Assembly: GCA_900466745.1 (NCBI GenBank)
Contig: UBNE01000028.1
Location: 186,001-250,000, forward strand
DNA length: 64,000 nt
DNA from: Hyphomicrobiales bacterium
GTDB taxonomy: Bacteria; Pseudomonadota; Alphaproteobacteria; Rhizobiales; Beijerinckiaceae
Reading direction: 5' to 3'
The notes beneath the pieces were generated by a model, which made no database searches, was not told where the DNA came from, and saw nothing but the letters and a program-made list of their open reading frames with translations. This document shows, in pieces, positions 42,749 through 54,477 of this stretch. The number at the start of each line of letters is the position of its first letter. Position 1 is the stretch's first letter. The position numbers were made by a program, and so were the translations under genes.

Positions 42749-44452
42749 ATGCAGCTTGCCGTGAAGTCGGGCATCTTCGAGAACGACCTCGTGCCGGACC
42801 GTCGCGACGCGAACCAGCCGCCAGAGCGCGTGCTCGGCCGGGTGATCGCCTGCGATGGCGGGCGCGCGACGATTCTCAGCGCGGTCTCGACCGGAAGCTG
42901 GCTCGCCGAAGACGCCTGGGCGATCGGCCGCATGGTCTCGATCAATCTCGGCCGCAGCCGCATCGTCGCGCTGGTCTACCGCGTGCATGCGGTGGCGGCG
43001 GCCTGGACCGACACGGCCGAGAATCCGATCCAGGTCGAGGTCGAGTTCCTCGGCGAGGTGCTGGAGGGGCCGGGCGGGGCGGTGCGCTTCCAGAGCGGTA
43101 TCACCGGCTATCCGCCGATCGGCGCCGTCGCCCACCGGATCCGCGCCGGCGACCTCGCGCTGGTGCACGATCTCGGCGAGCGCGAAGGCGCGGTCATCGG
43201 CGAGATCACGCAGGATGCCAGCGTCCCCGCCACCGTCGACATCCGCAGCATGCTGTCGCGCCATTTCGCGCTTCTGGGCACCACCGGCGTCGGCAAGTCG
43301 AGCGCGGTGGCGCTGCTGCTGCGCAAGGCGGTCGCGCTCCGCTCGCGCCTGCGCGTGCTCATCCTCGACCCGCACAACGAATATTCGAGCGCCTTTCCCG
43401 ACCTGTCGCTGACCATCGACGGCGATGCGCTCGACCTGCCGTTCTGGATGTTCAGGCAGGAGGAGCTGGCCGATATCGTTTTCCGCGGCCGCCCGGCGCT
43501 GGACGACGAGCCCGACATCCTGCGCGAGGCGGTCGCCGCCGCCCGGTCGCGCTATCGCATGCCAGCGGCGCCGGACCCCGCCCGCGATTTCGGCTCCTCC
43601 CTGCTGAAGCGCCCGCTCGATCTCGGCGGGACGCGCGGCGCACGTCCCGAGGCCGCCCCCGACGCGCCGACGCCCTATCGGCTCAAGGACGTCTTCGCGG
43701 CGATCGACGAGCTCATCGGCCTGCATGAGCAGCGCTGGCCGCGCGCCGCGCTGCGCTCGCTCCGGGTCCGGCTGGAATCGCTCCAGGCCGATCCGCGCTA
43801 CGGCTTCATGTTCGGCCGCGCCAACATGTACGAGACGATGGCGCCGATCCTCGGCCAGATCTTCCGCATTCCCATGCATGGCCGCCCGATCACCGCCTTC
43901 CAGCTCGGCGGCCTGCCGGGGGAGGTGGTCAACGCCGTCGCCTCGGTGCTGTCGCGCCTCGCCTTCGAGCTGGCCATGGCGAGCGAGGGAGCGCTCGAGG
44001 TGCTGCTGCTCTGCGAGGAGGCGCATCGCTACGTGCCCTCCGACCCCGGGCTCGGCTTCGCGCCGACGCGCCAGGCCATCGCCCGCATCGCCAAGGAAGG
44101 TCGCAAATACGGCGCCTATCTCGGCGTCGTCACCCAGCGCCCCGGCGAGCTCGACCCGACGATCCTGTCGCAATGTTCGACGATCTTCGCGATGCGGCTC
44201 GCCAATGAGCGCGACCAGCAGATCATCCGCTCGGCGATCTCGGACGCCTCCGCCAGCACGGTCGGCTTCCTCTCCTCAATCGGCAACCGTGAGGCGATCG
44301 CCTTCGGCGAAGGCGTCGCGACGACGATGCGGATGCGCTTCGCCGCGCTCGCGCCGCATGAGCTGCCGGCGATGAGCGGCCGGGTCGCGACGGCGGAAGG
44401 CGCGCGCCGCGACCCGACGCTCGACGAGCTGATGCGGCGGATGCGCGCCTGA
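42749..44452 (+). CDS. HerA-like ATPase (DUF87 family)
   Basis: 567 residues. An N-terminal beta-rich HAS-barrel-like region (about 25-165) is followed by a RecA/FtsK-like ATPase: Walker A GTTGVGKS (177-184), ILDPHNEYSSAF, Walker B EVLLLCEE (417-424) and the HerA-type motif VTQRPGELDPTILSQCSTIFAMRLANERDQQII. Such proteins form hexameric DNA pumps and in archaea act with the nuclease NurA in end resection. No NurA-like gene is adjacent. The ATG at 42749 is preferred to an upstream in-frame start at 42689 because of the GAGGTGGTGG before it. Confidence 0.88.
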   Translation: MQLAVKSGIFENDLVPDRRDANQPPERVLGRVIACDGGRATILSAVSTGSWLAEDAWAIGRMVSINLGRSRIVALVYRVHAVAAAWTDTAENPIQVEVEFLGEVLEGPGGAVRFQSGITGYPPIGAVAHRIRAGDLALVHDLGEREGAVIGEITQDASVPATVDIRSMLSRHFALLGTTGVGKSSAVALLLRKAVALRSRLRVLILDPHNEYSSAFPDLSLTIDGDALDLPFWMFRQEELADIVFRGRPALDDEPDILREAVAAARSRYRMPAAPDPARDFGSSLLKRPLDLGGTRGARPEAAPDAPTPYRLKDVFAAIDELIGLHEQRWPRAALRSLRVRLESLQADPRYGFMFGRANMYETMAPILGQIFRIPMHGRPITAFQLGGLPGEVVNAVASVLSRLAFELAMASEGALEVLLLCEEAHRYVPSDPGLGFAPTRQAIARIAKEGRKYGAYLGVVTQRPGELDPTILSQCSTIFAMRLANERDQQIIRSAISDASASTVGFLSSIGNREAIAFGEGVATTMRMRFAALAPHELPAMSGRVATAEGARRDPTLDELMRRMRA

Positions 44453-44563
44453 GGCGGATTGCGGCCCCGACCCGCGAATTTCTTGCATCGCGCCGGCTTT
44501 GCCTGTAAGGCCGTGGCCAAATCCATTTCCCTGCATCGCCGAGATCGGAAGGAGCCGCCATCC

Positions 44564-44959
44564 ATGGCTCGCGTTACCGTTGAAGACTGCATCGACAAGG
44601 TCGACAACCGCTTCGAGCTGGTCCTGCTCGCCGCCCATCGCGCCCGCACCATCGCTTCGGGCGCCTCGATCCTGGTGCCGCGCGACAACGACAAGAACCC
44701 CGTCGTCGCGCTCCGCGAGATTGCCGAAGAGAAGCTGACGCCGGAAGACCTCAAGGAAGAGCTGATCCACTCGCTGCAGAAGCATGTCGAGGTCGACGAG
44801 CCGGAGCCCGAGACGGTGCCGCTGCTCGCCAACCCGGCGGCCGCGGCCGGCGGCGGCTCGGATGCCGACGTCCAGTTCGACCGGATGAGCGAGGAAGACC
44901 TGCTGCGCGGCCTCGACGGCCTCGTGCCGCCGACCGAGAGCGCCGACGACGAGGACTGA
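44564..44959 (+). CDS. rpoZ: RNA polymerase omega subunit
   Basis: 131 residues. [34 protein letters not shown] is the conserved core of omega; [11 protein letters not shown] completes it. The acidic C-terminal tail is normal in alphaproteobacteria. It stabilises the assembly of RNA polymerase and contributes to ppGpp response. It precedes rsh, as is common, but a terminator lies between the two. Confidence 0.96.
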   Translation: MARVTVEDCIDKVDNRFELVLLAAHRARTIASGASILVPRDNDKNPVVALREIAEEKLTPEDLKEELIHSLQKHVEVDEPEPETVPLLANPAAAAGGGSDADVQFDRMSEEDLLRGLDGLVPPTESADDED

Positions 44960-44977
44960 GCCTCGCCGGGCTCGGCG

Positions 44978-45003
44978 CCGGAAAGGGGCAAGCCGCTTTC
45001 CGG
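44978..45003. repeat. Degenerate hairpin-A-type repeat after rpoZ
   Basis: ccggaaag/ctttccgg arms around gggcaagccg. The layout of ggaaag-ngg then ccg-ctttcc is like the inner hairpin at 40120. It could also act as part of the rpoZ 3' end. Confidence 0.5.
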
Positions 45004-45054
45004 AGTCGTTCGGGACCCTGCCGCGTGTGAATCGATTGTTCACCGTTTCCCGCT

Positions 45055-45079
45055 AAAGCCCGGCAGTGCCGGGCTTTTT
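45055..45079 (+). terminator. Intrinsic terminator between rpoZ and rsh
   Basis: A perfect ten-base stem aaagcccggc/gccgggcttt with a three-base loop is followed by TT. It suggests that rsh has its own promoter in the 90 bases that follow. Confidence 0.88.
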
Positions 45080-45171
45080 CATGCCCGCCTTCCGGAAAAC
45101 GCCTTGCTGGCGCCCTTGGCTGAGCAAATAATGATGCGTTGCAATGATCGCAGGATGAGGCTGGGGCCCGC

Positions 45172-47388
<2,217 letters not shown>

Positions 47389-47415
47389 GCTCAGGCCGCG
47401 CAGAATTTTCGCACG

Positions 47416-47514
47416 GTCATCCCGGGCGCGCGAAGCGGAGATGTCTGAGCCTCTTCGGGAAGCGCTCCGGCACGGATCCCGGATCGGCGCCGCTGACGCG
47501 GCCTGTCCGGGACG
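47416..47514 (+). repeat. GTCAT-CCCGG intergenic repeat, copy
   Basis: Starts gtcatcccgggc and ends with cacggatcccggatcggcgc and gcctgtccgggacg. Shares both ends with 29742-29852. It fills most of the gap between rsh and recO. Confidence 0.65.
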
Positions 47515-47563
47515 GCAGCGGCGGAAATTGACCGCCCGGCATCGCAGGCCCTAACTCGCCGGC

Positions 47564-48307
47564 ATGGAATGGGCCGACGAGGGCACGATCATCGGGGCGA
47601 AGGGGCATGGCGAGAGCGCCGTGATCCTCGAGGTGATGACGCGCCATCACGGCCGCCATCTCGGCCTCGTCCGGGGCGGGCGCTCGCAGAAGGCGCAGCC
47701 GCTGCTCCAGCCCGGCAACCGCGTCTCCCTGACCTGGCGCGCCAGGCTCGACGAGCATCTCGGCGAATACAAGGTCGAGCTGCTCGCCTCCCATGCCGCG
47801 CGGCTGATGGCCGCGCCGGTCGCGCTCTACGGGCTCGCGACCGTCGCCGGCCTGCTGCGCCTCCTGCCGGAACGGGACCCGCATCCGGCGCTGCATGAGG
47901 GGCTGGCCGTGCTGATCGAGCATTTCGACGATGCCGACCTCGCGCCGGCGCTGATCGTGCGCTTCGAGCTCGCCATGCTCTCCGAGCTCGGCTTCGGCCT
48001 CGACCTGACGCGCTGCGCCGCGACCGGCTCGACCGACGATCTCAGCCATGTCTCGCCGAAATCGGGCAAGGCGGTCAGCCGCCCGGCGGCCCAGCCCTAT
48101 CTCGACCGCCTGCTCGCCCTGCCGGCTTTCCTGGCCGAGGGGCAGGGCGCGCGCCCGCCTTCGGCGGCGGATCTCCTTGCCGGCTTCGCCCTGACCGGCT
48201 TCTTCCTGCGCCGTCATGTCTACGAGGCGCGGGGCCTGCGCGAGCCGCCCGAGCGGGCGCGGCTGGTCGAGCTTGCCGGGCGCGGCGCCGATTCATCCAC
48301 CGGTTGA
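47564..48307 (+). CDS. recO: DNA repair protein RecO
   Basis: 247 residues. An N-terminal OB-fold (WADEGTIIGAKGHGESAVILEVMTRHHGRHLGLVRGG) is followed by a helical domain with FELAMLSELGFGLDLTRC, both typical of RecO. It helps load RecA on gapped single-stranded DNA with RecR. It lies upstream of parC with a repeat between them. Confidence 0.93.
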   Translation: MEWADEGTIIGAKGHGESAVILEVMTRHHGRHLGLVRGGRSQKAQPLLQPGNRVSLTWRARLDEHLGEYKVELLASHAARLMAAPVALYGLATVAGLLRLLPERDPHPALHEGLAVLIEHFDDADLAPALIVRFELAMLSELGFGLDLTRCAATGSTDDLSHVSPKSGKAVSRPAAQPYLDRLLALPAFLAEGQGARPPSAADLLAGFALTGFFLRRHVYEARGLREPPERARLVELAGRGADSSTG

Positions 48308-48387
48308 GCGCGAAAACCCGGCCCGGCGTTTGCGCGCGGGACGGCGTACCTGCATTGTTCTGGCAGGCTGATTCGCGCTGTGCCATA

Positions 48388-48431
48388 GAGCATCACACGA
48401 AAAAGCGGGTATCGGTTTTCGCGTGATGCTC
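48388..48431. repeat. Hairpin-A-type repeat upstream of parC
   Basis: 44 bases with arms gagcatcacacgaaaa/ttttcgcgtgatgctc that pair at 15 of 16 positions. It lies 48 bases before the parC start, so it will be in the untranslated leader if the promoter is upstream. Confidence 0.8.
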
Positions 48432-48479
48432 GGGATCTTGAGCCGCGCGCGTTTTCGACAAGACGAGGGCTGAAGAGGC

Positions 48480-50726
48480 ATGGGCAAGCCGGTCGATCCG
48501 CCGCCGGAGGACGAAGCCGAGCGCATCGATCTGAAATCGGCGCTCGAGGAGCGCTATCTCGCCTATGCGCTCTCGACCATCATGCACCGCGCCCTGCCGG
48601 ATGCGCGCGACGGGCTCAAGCCGGTCCATCGCCGCATCCTGCACGCCATGCGGCTGCTCAGGCTCGATCCGGGCCAGGTCCACAAGAAATGCGCCCGCAT
48701 CGTCGGCGACGTCATCGGCAAGTTCCACCCGCATGGCGACCAGTCGGTCTACGATGCGCTGGTGCGCCTCGCGCAGGACTTCGCCCAGCGCTACCCGCTC
48801 GTCGACGGGCAGGGCAATTTCGGCAATATCGACGGCGACAACGCCGCCGCCTACCGCTACACCGAGGCGCGCATGACCGAGGTCGCGCGCCTCCTGCTCG
48901 ACGGTCTCGACGAGGACGCGGTCGATTTCCGCGAGACCTATAACGGCGAGGACGAGGAGCCCATCGTCCTGCCGGCGGCCTTCCCGAACCTGCTGGCCAA
49001 CGGCTCGCAGGGCATCGCGGTCGGGATGGCGACCTCGATCCCGCCGCACAACGCCGCCGAGCTCTGCGACGCCGCGCTCTACCTGATCCAGCACCCGGAG
49101 ACCTCCTCCGAGCAGCTCATGACCTTCGTGCCCGGCCCGGACTTCCCGACCGGCGGCATCATCGTCGAGAGCCGCGAATCGATGGCGGAGACCTACCGCA
49201 CCGGGCGCGGCGCCTTCCGCACCCGGGCGCGCTGGCATGTCGAGGACCAGGGCCGCGGCACCTGGCTCGCCGTCGTCACCGAGATCCCCTACATGGTCTC
49301 GAAGGGCCGCCTGATCGAGAAGATCGCGGAACTCCTCAACGACCGGAAGCTGCCGCTGGTCGCGGATTTGCGCGACGAGTCGGCGGAGGACATCCGCATC
49401 GTCATCGAGCCGCGCGCCCGCAATGTCGACGCCAATCTGATGATGGAATCGCTGTTCCGGCTCTCCGAGCTCGAAGCGCGCATTCCGATGAACATGAACG
49501 TGCTGACCGGCGGGCTGGTGCCGCGCGTGCTCGGCCTCGCCGAGGCGCTGCGCGCCTGGCTCGACCATCGCCGCGAGGTTCTGCAGCGGCGTTCGCGCTT
49601 CCGGCTCGGCCAGATCGACAGGCGCCTGGAGATCCTGCGCGGCCTGCTGATCGTCTATCTCGACCTCGACCGCGTCATCAAGATCATTCGCGAGGAGGAC
49701 GAGCCGAAGCTCGAATTGATGAAGGTCTTCGACCTCACCGAGATCCAGGCCAACGCCATCCTCGACACGCGCCTGCGGGCGCTGCGCAAGCTCGAGGAGA
49801 TGCAGCTCAAGACCGAGCTCGACGAGCTCACCAAGGAGAAGTCGCAGATCGAGGACCTGCTCGCCTCCGAGGCGACGCAGTGGAAGACCATCGCCTGGGA
49901 CATCCGCCAGGTGAAGAAGTCCTTCGGCCCGGAGACGACCATCGGCAAGCGCCGCACCGATTTCGCCGACATGCCCGACACCGCCGATATCGATCTGACT
50001 CAGGCCATGGTCGAGCGCGAGCCGATCACCGTCGTCATCTCGAAGAAGGGCTGGATCAGGGCGCTGAAGGGCCATGTCCAGGACAAGTCGAGCTTCTCCT
50101 TCAAGGGTGACGACGCGCTCCAGACGGCCTTCTTCACCGAGACGACGGCGAAGGTGCTGGTGCTCGCCTCCAACGGCAAGGTCTTCACGCTGGATGCCTC
50201 CAAGCTTCCGGGAGGGCGCGGCTTCGGCGATCCGATCCGCCTGATGATCGAGCTGGAGGAGGCGGCCGAGATCGTCCAGGCCTTCCCCTACCGCCCCGGC
50301 ACGAAGCTGCTGATGGCGACCAGCGAGGGCAGGGGCTTCGTCGCCGCCGCCGACGATGTCGTCGCCAACACCCGCAAGGGCCGGCAGGTGCTGAATGTCG
50401 ACGGCAAGGCGGTGGCGATGCTCGCCGTGCCGGCCGATGGCGACCATGTCGCGATCATCGGCCAGAACCGCAAGCTGCTCTGCTTCCCGATTTCCGAGGT
50501 CGCGGAGATGGCGCGGGGCAAGGGCGTGCGCCTGCAGCGCTACAAGGATGGCGGCCTCAGCGACGCCAGGACCTTCAAGCTCGCCGACGGGCTGACCTGG
50601 CTCGACACCTCCGGCCGGACCTGGACGGTGGCGCAGGCCGATCTCATCGAATGGCTCGGGCACCGCGCCGAGGCCGGCCGCCTACCGCCGAAGGGCTTCC
50701 CGAAGAGCAACACTTTCGGGGGCTGA
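48480..50726 (+). CDS. parC: DNA topoisomerase IV subunit A
   Basis: 748 residues. The breakage-reunion domain has [33 protein letters not shown] and the catalytic tyrosine in [10 protein letters not shown] (Tyr127). The C-terminal domain from about 500 is short and has the degenerate beta-pinwheel blades of ParC rather than the six regular GyrA boxes. With ParE it decatenates sister chromosomes. The position equal to E. coli ParC Ser80 is Gln88, and Glu84 is Asp92. The ATG at 48480 follows gaagaggc. Confidence 0.95.
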   Translation: MGKPVDPPPEDEAERIDLKSALEERYLAYALSTIMHRALPDARDGLKPVHRRILHAMRLLRLDPGQVHKKCARIVGDVIGKFHPHGDQSVYDALVRLAQDFAQRYPLVDGQGNFGNIDGDNAAAYRYTEARMTEVARLLLDGLDEDAVDFRETYNGEDEEPIVLPAAFPNLLANGSQGIAVGMATSIPPHNAAELCDAALYLIQHPETSSEQLMTFVPGPDFPTGGIIVESRESMAETYRTGRGAFRTRARWHVEDQGRGTWLAVVTEIPYMVSKGRLIEKIAELLNDRKLPLVADLRDESAEDIRIVIEPRARNVDANLMMESLFRLSELEARIPMNMNVLTGGLVPRVLGLAEALRAWLDHRREVLQRRSRFRLGQIDRRLEILRGLLIVYLDLDRVIKIIREEDEPKLELMKVFDLTEIQANAILDTRLRALRKLEEMQLKTELDELTKEKSQIEDLLASEATQWKTIAWDIRQVKKSFGPETTIGKRRTDFADMPDTADIDLTQAMVEREPITVVISKKGWIRALKGHVQDKSSFSFKGDDALQTAFFTETTAKVLVLASNGKVFTLDASKLPGGRGFGDPIRLMIELEEAAEIVQAFPYRPGTKLLMATSEGRGFVAAADDVVANTRKGRQVLNVDGKAVAMLAVPADGDHVAIIGQNRKLLCFPISEVAEMARGKGVRLQRYKDGGLSDARTFKLADGLTWLDTSGRTWTVAQADLIEWLGHRAEAGRLPPKGFPKSNTFGG

Positions 50727-50907
50727 GGCGGTTGCGCGCGGAGCCACGGCTTCGCGCCATGGCTCATCCTGCGCGGCCGTGCCTGCCGCCGGGCGAGCGG
50801 CGCCGCCGCGCCGTTGGCTCGATCTGGTGAGATTGTCGTAAGGACAGCGATTTCAACGGCTTATGCGCAATTCCGGAATCGGATTCGCAGCGTCTTGAAT
50901 CGGGTCC

Positions 50908-51516
50908 TCAGCGAATCCGCTGGCCGACGACGCCGACCTCGACGCCCAGCGTCAGCTTGTCGGTGACGGCCCATTCCACCCCGGCCCTGGCCTCGGGCCT
51001 GACCGCGATGTCGCTTTGGCTGAAGGGCGGCGAGAACGGCGTCGCGCCGTAGCGCCAGGTCTCGTTCGCCGCCGACATGCCGACCTTGCTGTAGACCAGC
51101 ACGTCCGGCGTCACGAGCACGCCGGTCTTGATCTGGAACGCACCGGCGAAATCGCGCGTATAGGCGACGCTGCCGAAGCTCGGCGTGCCGTAGCCGCCGA
51201 TGGCGGGCGCGTAGTCGATCGCGCCGACGATGCCGTAGACGAAATTGCCCTCGCGCCGCATCGTCCCCATCTCGAGCCCGAAGGTCGGGCCGGCGCTGGT
51301 GCGCATATGCTTGCCGCTGGTCACCTGGAAGCCGGAGGAGATGCGCGCATAGGAGCCCTCCCATTTCGGCGAGAGGGTCGGGCCGTCCCAGGCGAAGGAG
51401 GGCAGGCTGGAAAAACCGGAGAGCGGCAGGACGCTCTGGGCGCGGGCGGGCGCCGTTCCCATGGCGATCGTCAGGGCCGCGGCGGCGGCCGTGGCGGAAA
51501 CAACCGAAAATCTCAC
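50908..51516 (-). CDS. Omp25-like outer-membrane beta-barrel protein
   Basis: 202 residues. Signal peptide ending APARAQ (about residue 27), then short amphipathic beta strands separated by turns, with repeated glycine-aromatic patterns (YARISSGFQV, FVYGIVGAIDYAP, VRPEARAGVEWAV) and a final strand LGVEVGVVGQRIR. This suggests an eight-stranded outer-membrane barrel of the Omp25/Omp31 type. The C-terminus lacks a final Phe, so the assignment is tentative. It is a single gene on the minus strand. Confidence 0.7.
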   Translation of the reverse strand: MRFSVVSATAAAAALTIAMGTAPARAQSVLPLSGFSSLPSFAWDGPTLSPKWEGSYARISSGFQVTSGKHMRTSAGPTFGLEMGTMRREGNFVYGIVGAIDYAPAIGGYGTPSFGSVAYTRDFAGAFQIKTGVLVTPDVLVYSKVGMSAANETWRYGATPFSPPFSQSDIAVRPEARAGVEWAVTDKLTLGVEVGVVGQRIR

Positions 51517-51627
51517 GTCGAAGGCATCCTCGCGCCGGGCATCGGGCCGAAGCTTAGCATGGGGCCGGCCGAATGTCGCCGTTTTGTGGCGCCGCGCTTG
51601 CTCCGGGCGGGCGAGGGCTGCGGCAGC

Positions 51628-52641
51628 TCAGGCGATCCTGGTCCTGAGCTTGAGGAAGCGCAGCGTCCGCTCGGCGGTGGCGAGGTCGAGCTTGGCATAA
51701 GCGTCGACATCGTCGTCGATGTCGCGCGAGGAGAAATACAGCCGCCGCGCCCGCAATTGCAGGATGGCGCGGAAGGCGGTCAGGCCGACGCCGAGCGTGC
51801 GGCAGGTCACAGCGATGCCGCTGGCGTCGCGCTGCATCAGCACGCGCAGAGCCTGGTCCGGGCCGATATCGGCGACCTGCGCCAGCACCTGCGCCAGATG
51901 ATAGGCGCGGTCCTCGTCGGCGAGCATGGTCAGCACGTCGTCGACCTCGCGCACCTTGGCGGCGAGGTCGGCGAGCAGGAGCTTGACCTCGAGCCGCTGC
52001 TGGCGCGCCTGGCGGGCGAGCGACTGGGGCGTGTCGGCCCCGGCGGCGTCCTGCGCCAATTGCCCGACGATGCGCAGCACGCGCTCGGCCCGCTGCGGCG
52101 CCAGGTCGGAGCGGCGGGCGAGGTTGCCGGCGATGGCGGCGTCGCCCCTGCCGCGCTCCAGCAGCCGGTCGAAACCGCGATCGGAGAAGGTCGCGCCCTC
52201 ATTGGCGGAGACGGTGGTGAGCACCGCCCGGTCGCCGCGCTCGACCAGGATGTCGGTGACGCTCTCGGAGAGGCGGGCACGCTCGGCGATGGCCGCGAGA
52301 TGCTGCTGGCTCTGGCTGACGGCGATGGCGGCGAGGTCGCCGTCGGTCAGCACCGGCGACAGGGTGAGGACGAGCCGCGCCACCTCGGCATTGCCGTCGC
52401 CGCCGAGCGTGACGGCGACGTTGCGCGGCAGCGTCGGCGCCGCCGCGACGCGGTCGGCATAGTCCTTGCGGTCCTCGTCGCCGAGATGGGTGAGCGAAGT
52501 CACGGCGATCTCGCCGTAATGGTCCTTGCTGGTGTCGCTCGGGTCCTGGTCCAGCAGGAACAGGTCGGTGACGGCGTTGAGCAACTGACGGCGCGAATCC
52601 GACGACAGCTCGGTCGGCATCCGGGTCAGGTTGCGCAGCAT
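51628..52641 (-). CDS. DUF2336 protein
   Basis: 337 residues, almost wholly alpha-helical and soluble. RRQLLNAVTDLFLLDQDP near the N-terminus and repeated AIAERARLSESVTDILVERGDRAVLTTVSANEGATFSDRGFDRLLER match DUF2336, a family of HEAT-like repeat proteins in alphaproteobacteria with unknown function. The ATG at 52641 has GGGGG six bases upstream; a TTG at 52653 is in frame. The 200 bases upstream are AT-rich and likely hold the promoter. Confidence 0.87.
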   Translation of the reverse strand: MLRNLTRMPTELSSDSRRQLLNAVTDLFLLDQDPSDTSKDHYGEIAVTSLTHLGDEDRKDYADRVAAAPTLPRNVAVTLGGDGNAEVARLVLTLSPVLTDGDLAAIAVSQSQQHLAAIAERARLSESVTDILVERGDRAVLTTVSANEGATFSDRGFDRLLERGRGDAAIAGNLARRSDLAPQRAERVLRIVGQLAQDAAGADTPQSLARQARQQRLEVKLLLADLAAKVREVDDVLTMLADEDRAYHLAQVLAQVADIGPDQALRVLMQRDASGIAVTCRTLGVGLTAFRAILQLRARRLYFSSRDIDDDVDAYAKLDLATAERTLRFLKLRTRIA

Positions 52642-52868
52642 GAAGGCCCCCAAGGCGGTAACGTAGCGGGAGACTGCAATGCGCGAACTTGATTTACTCT
52701 TAAGCCGGTGGCGGTTTTCCAGAGGTTGCCGGCATGAATAGGAGCGTTTTCCAGATTCCTTCTGAAGTATAGCGTGCCGGAACGATTATCTACTGCGTCA
52801 TTGCTCGTATAAGTTGCAGTTTCCCGTGGCGGTGGCGCGCCCGGGCCTGAGCCGGGCGCGCGACGGCT

Positions 52869-53516
52869 TCAGAACTTGCCGTATTGCAGATAGGCCTGCT
52901 GCGGGTCGGTGCCGGCGAGGATGGCGGTGCGGACCTTGTTCTCGGTCGAGATCGCGGCCTCGGATTTCTCGACCACCTCCTCGACGATCTCGGCCGGGAT
53001 GCGGACCACGCCGTCGCGATCGGCGAGGATGTAGTCGCCGGGACGGATCCAGACCGCGCCGATCTTGATCGGCTCGTCGACCGCCTTGGGCAGCCAGGCG
53101 CCGACGATGTCGCGCGGGGTATAGGCCTTGAAATAGGCCTGGAAGCCCATCTCGATCATGAATTCGGTGTCGCGCGAGAGCCCGTCGATGACGCAGCCGC
53201 GCACGCCCTTGTTCTTCAGCGTCTCGGCCGAGAGCTCGCCCATCAGCGCCACCTCCTCGGTGTTCGGCTGGCAGACCCAGACATGGCCGGGCTTGGCGGC
53301 CGAGAGCAGGCCGGTCCAGCTCAGCAGCGTCTCGTGGGCATCGAACGCCCCGGCCTTGCCCTCCACGGTGAAGGCGGGGCCGGCGAGCGTCTGGCCGGGC
53401 AGCAGCGGGCGCAGCTCCGGCGGCAGGGTGAAATCGCTCAGGCCCATGCCGCGCATCACGTCATGGACGACGCCGGTGTAGCAGCGCTCGAGGCGCCGGG
53501 TCAGCTCTTCGCTCAT
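52869..53516 (-). CDS. RraA-family protein / 4-hydroxy-4-methyl-2-oxoglutarate aldolase-like
   Basis: 215 residues. LSAETLKNKGVRGCVIDGLSRDTEF is the RraA/HMG aldolase signature with the conserved Gly-Arg/Asp pattern, and LAGPAFTVEG and PGDYILADRDGVVRIP are also typical. Members either cleave 4-hydroxy-4-methyl-2-oxoglutarate or related acids with a divalent metal, or inhibit RNase E. Without a gallate or protocatechuate cluster nearby the substrate is open. GGAGG lies four bases before the ATG at 53516 and one before the ATG at 53519, so 53516 is preferred. Confidence 0.85.
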   Translation of the reverse strand: MSEELTRRLERCYTGVVHDVMRGMGLSDFTLPPELRPLLPGQTLAGPAFTVEGKAGAFDAHETLLSWTGLLSAAKPGHVWVCQPNTEEVALMGELSAETLKNKGVRGCVIDGLSRDTEFMIEMGFQAYFKAYTPRDIVGAWLPKAVDEPIKIGAVWIRPGDYILADRDGVVRIPAEIVEEVVEKSEAAISTENKVRTAILAGTDPQQAYLQYGKF

Positions 53517-53627
53517 CATTCCTCCGTGGCGCGGCGCTCCGGGGCGCCGCGCGGTTTGATGGAGGCGGCAGGGTGGCGGCGCCGGCGCGGCGGGACAAGC
53601 GCGTTTTCCGCGCGGCCCTGATGCGCC

Positions 53628-54392
53628 TCAATCGGTTGAAGCGGCGTGCTCGACCCGTTCCCAGCCCTGCGGCATCAGGCGCTCCTGCGGCAGGAAGCGC
53701 GCCTTGTAGGACATTTTCGGCGAGCCATCGACCCAATAGCCGAGATAGACATAGGGCAGTCCGAGCCGCCCGGCGCGGGCGATGTGGTCGAGCACCATGA
53801 AGGTGCCGAGCGAGCGGGCCTCCAGCCCCGGATCATAGACCGAATAGACCATGGAGAGGCCGTCGTTCAGCGTGTCGGTCAGCGCCATGGCGAAGAGGTC
53901 GCCCTCGCCGCGCCCGGTGAAGCCGGAATCGGGGCCGCGGCGGCGGTACTCGATCAGATGGGTCTCGACATGGGTGTCCTCGACCATCATCGCGAAATCG
54001 AGCGCCGACATCGTCGCCATGCCGCCATCGGGATGGCGCACGTCGAGATAGGAGCGGAACAGCGAATAATGCTCGGAGCGCGGCTGCGGCGGGCGGGCCT
54101 CGCCGATGAGGTCGCCATTATGCGCCAGCACCTTGCGGAAGCCGCGCGTCCAGCGGAAATCGTCGACGCAGATCCGCACCGAGACGCAGGCGCGGCAGGT
54201 TTCGCAGGCCGGGCGGTAGGCGATGCTCTGCGAGCGCCGGAACCCGCCTTGCGACAAGACGTTGTTGAGGTCGCCGGCGCGCGGCCCGACGAGATGCGTG
54301 AACACCTTCCGCTCCTCGCGGCCCGGCAGATAGGGGCACGCGGTCGGCGAGGTGAGGTAGAATTGCGGGGCATCCCGCAACGGGCGCGTCAC
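53628..54392 (-). CDS. bpt: Aspartate/glutamate leucyltransferase Bpt
   Basis: 254 residues. [33 protein letters not shown], the cysteine cluster [13 protein letters not shown], and [21 protein letters not shown] are the conserved blocks of bacterial leucyl-transferase (ATE superfamily). It adds Leu to proteins starting with Asp or Glu, marking them for ClpAP through ClpS. No ATG fits; the GTG at 54392 gives the family N-terminus and has GGGGAG nine bases upstream. The next gene diverges. Confidence 0.93.
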   Translation of the reverse strand: MTRPLRDAPQFYLTSPTACPYLPGREERKVFTHLVGPRAGDLNNVLSQGGFRRSQSIAYRPACETCRACVSVRICVDDFRWTRGFRKVLAHNGDLIGEARPPQPRSEHYSLFRSYLDVRHPDGGMATMSALDFAMMVEDTHVETHLIEYRRRGPDSGFTGRGEGDLFAMALTDTLNDGLSMVYSVYDPGLEARSLGTFMVLDHIARAGRLGLPYVYLGYWVDGSPKMSYKARFLPQERLMPQGWERVEHAASTD

Positions 54393-54477
54393 GTCGGTTG
54401 GCTCCCCGGAGACTTCCGTCTTCAATGTAGCATCGGCGACGGCGGCAACAAGCGCGATGCGAGGACCGGAGGGTGTG

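Noticed and set aside
44978..45003. Hairpin after rpoZ as the terminator
   Set aside because: It has no T-run, while a better stem with TTTTT follows at 45055-45079. It was kept as a degenerate repeat instead.
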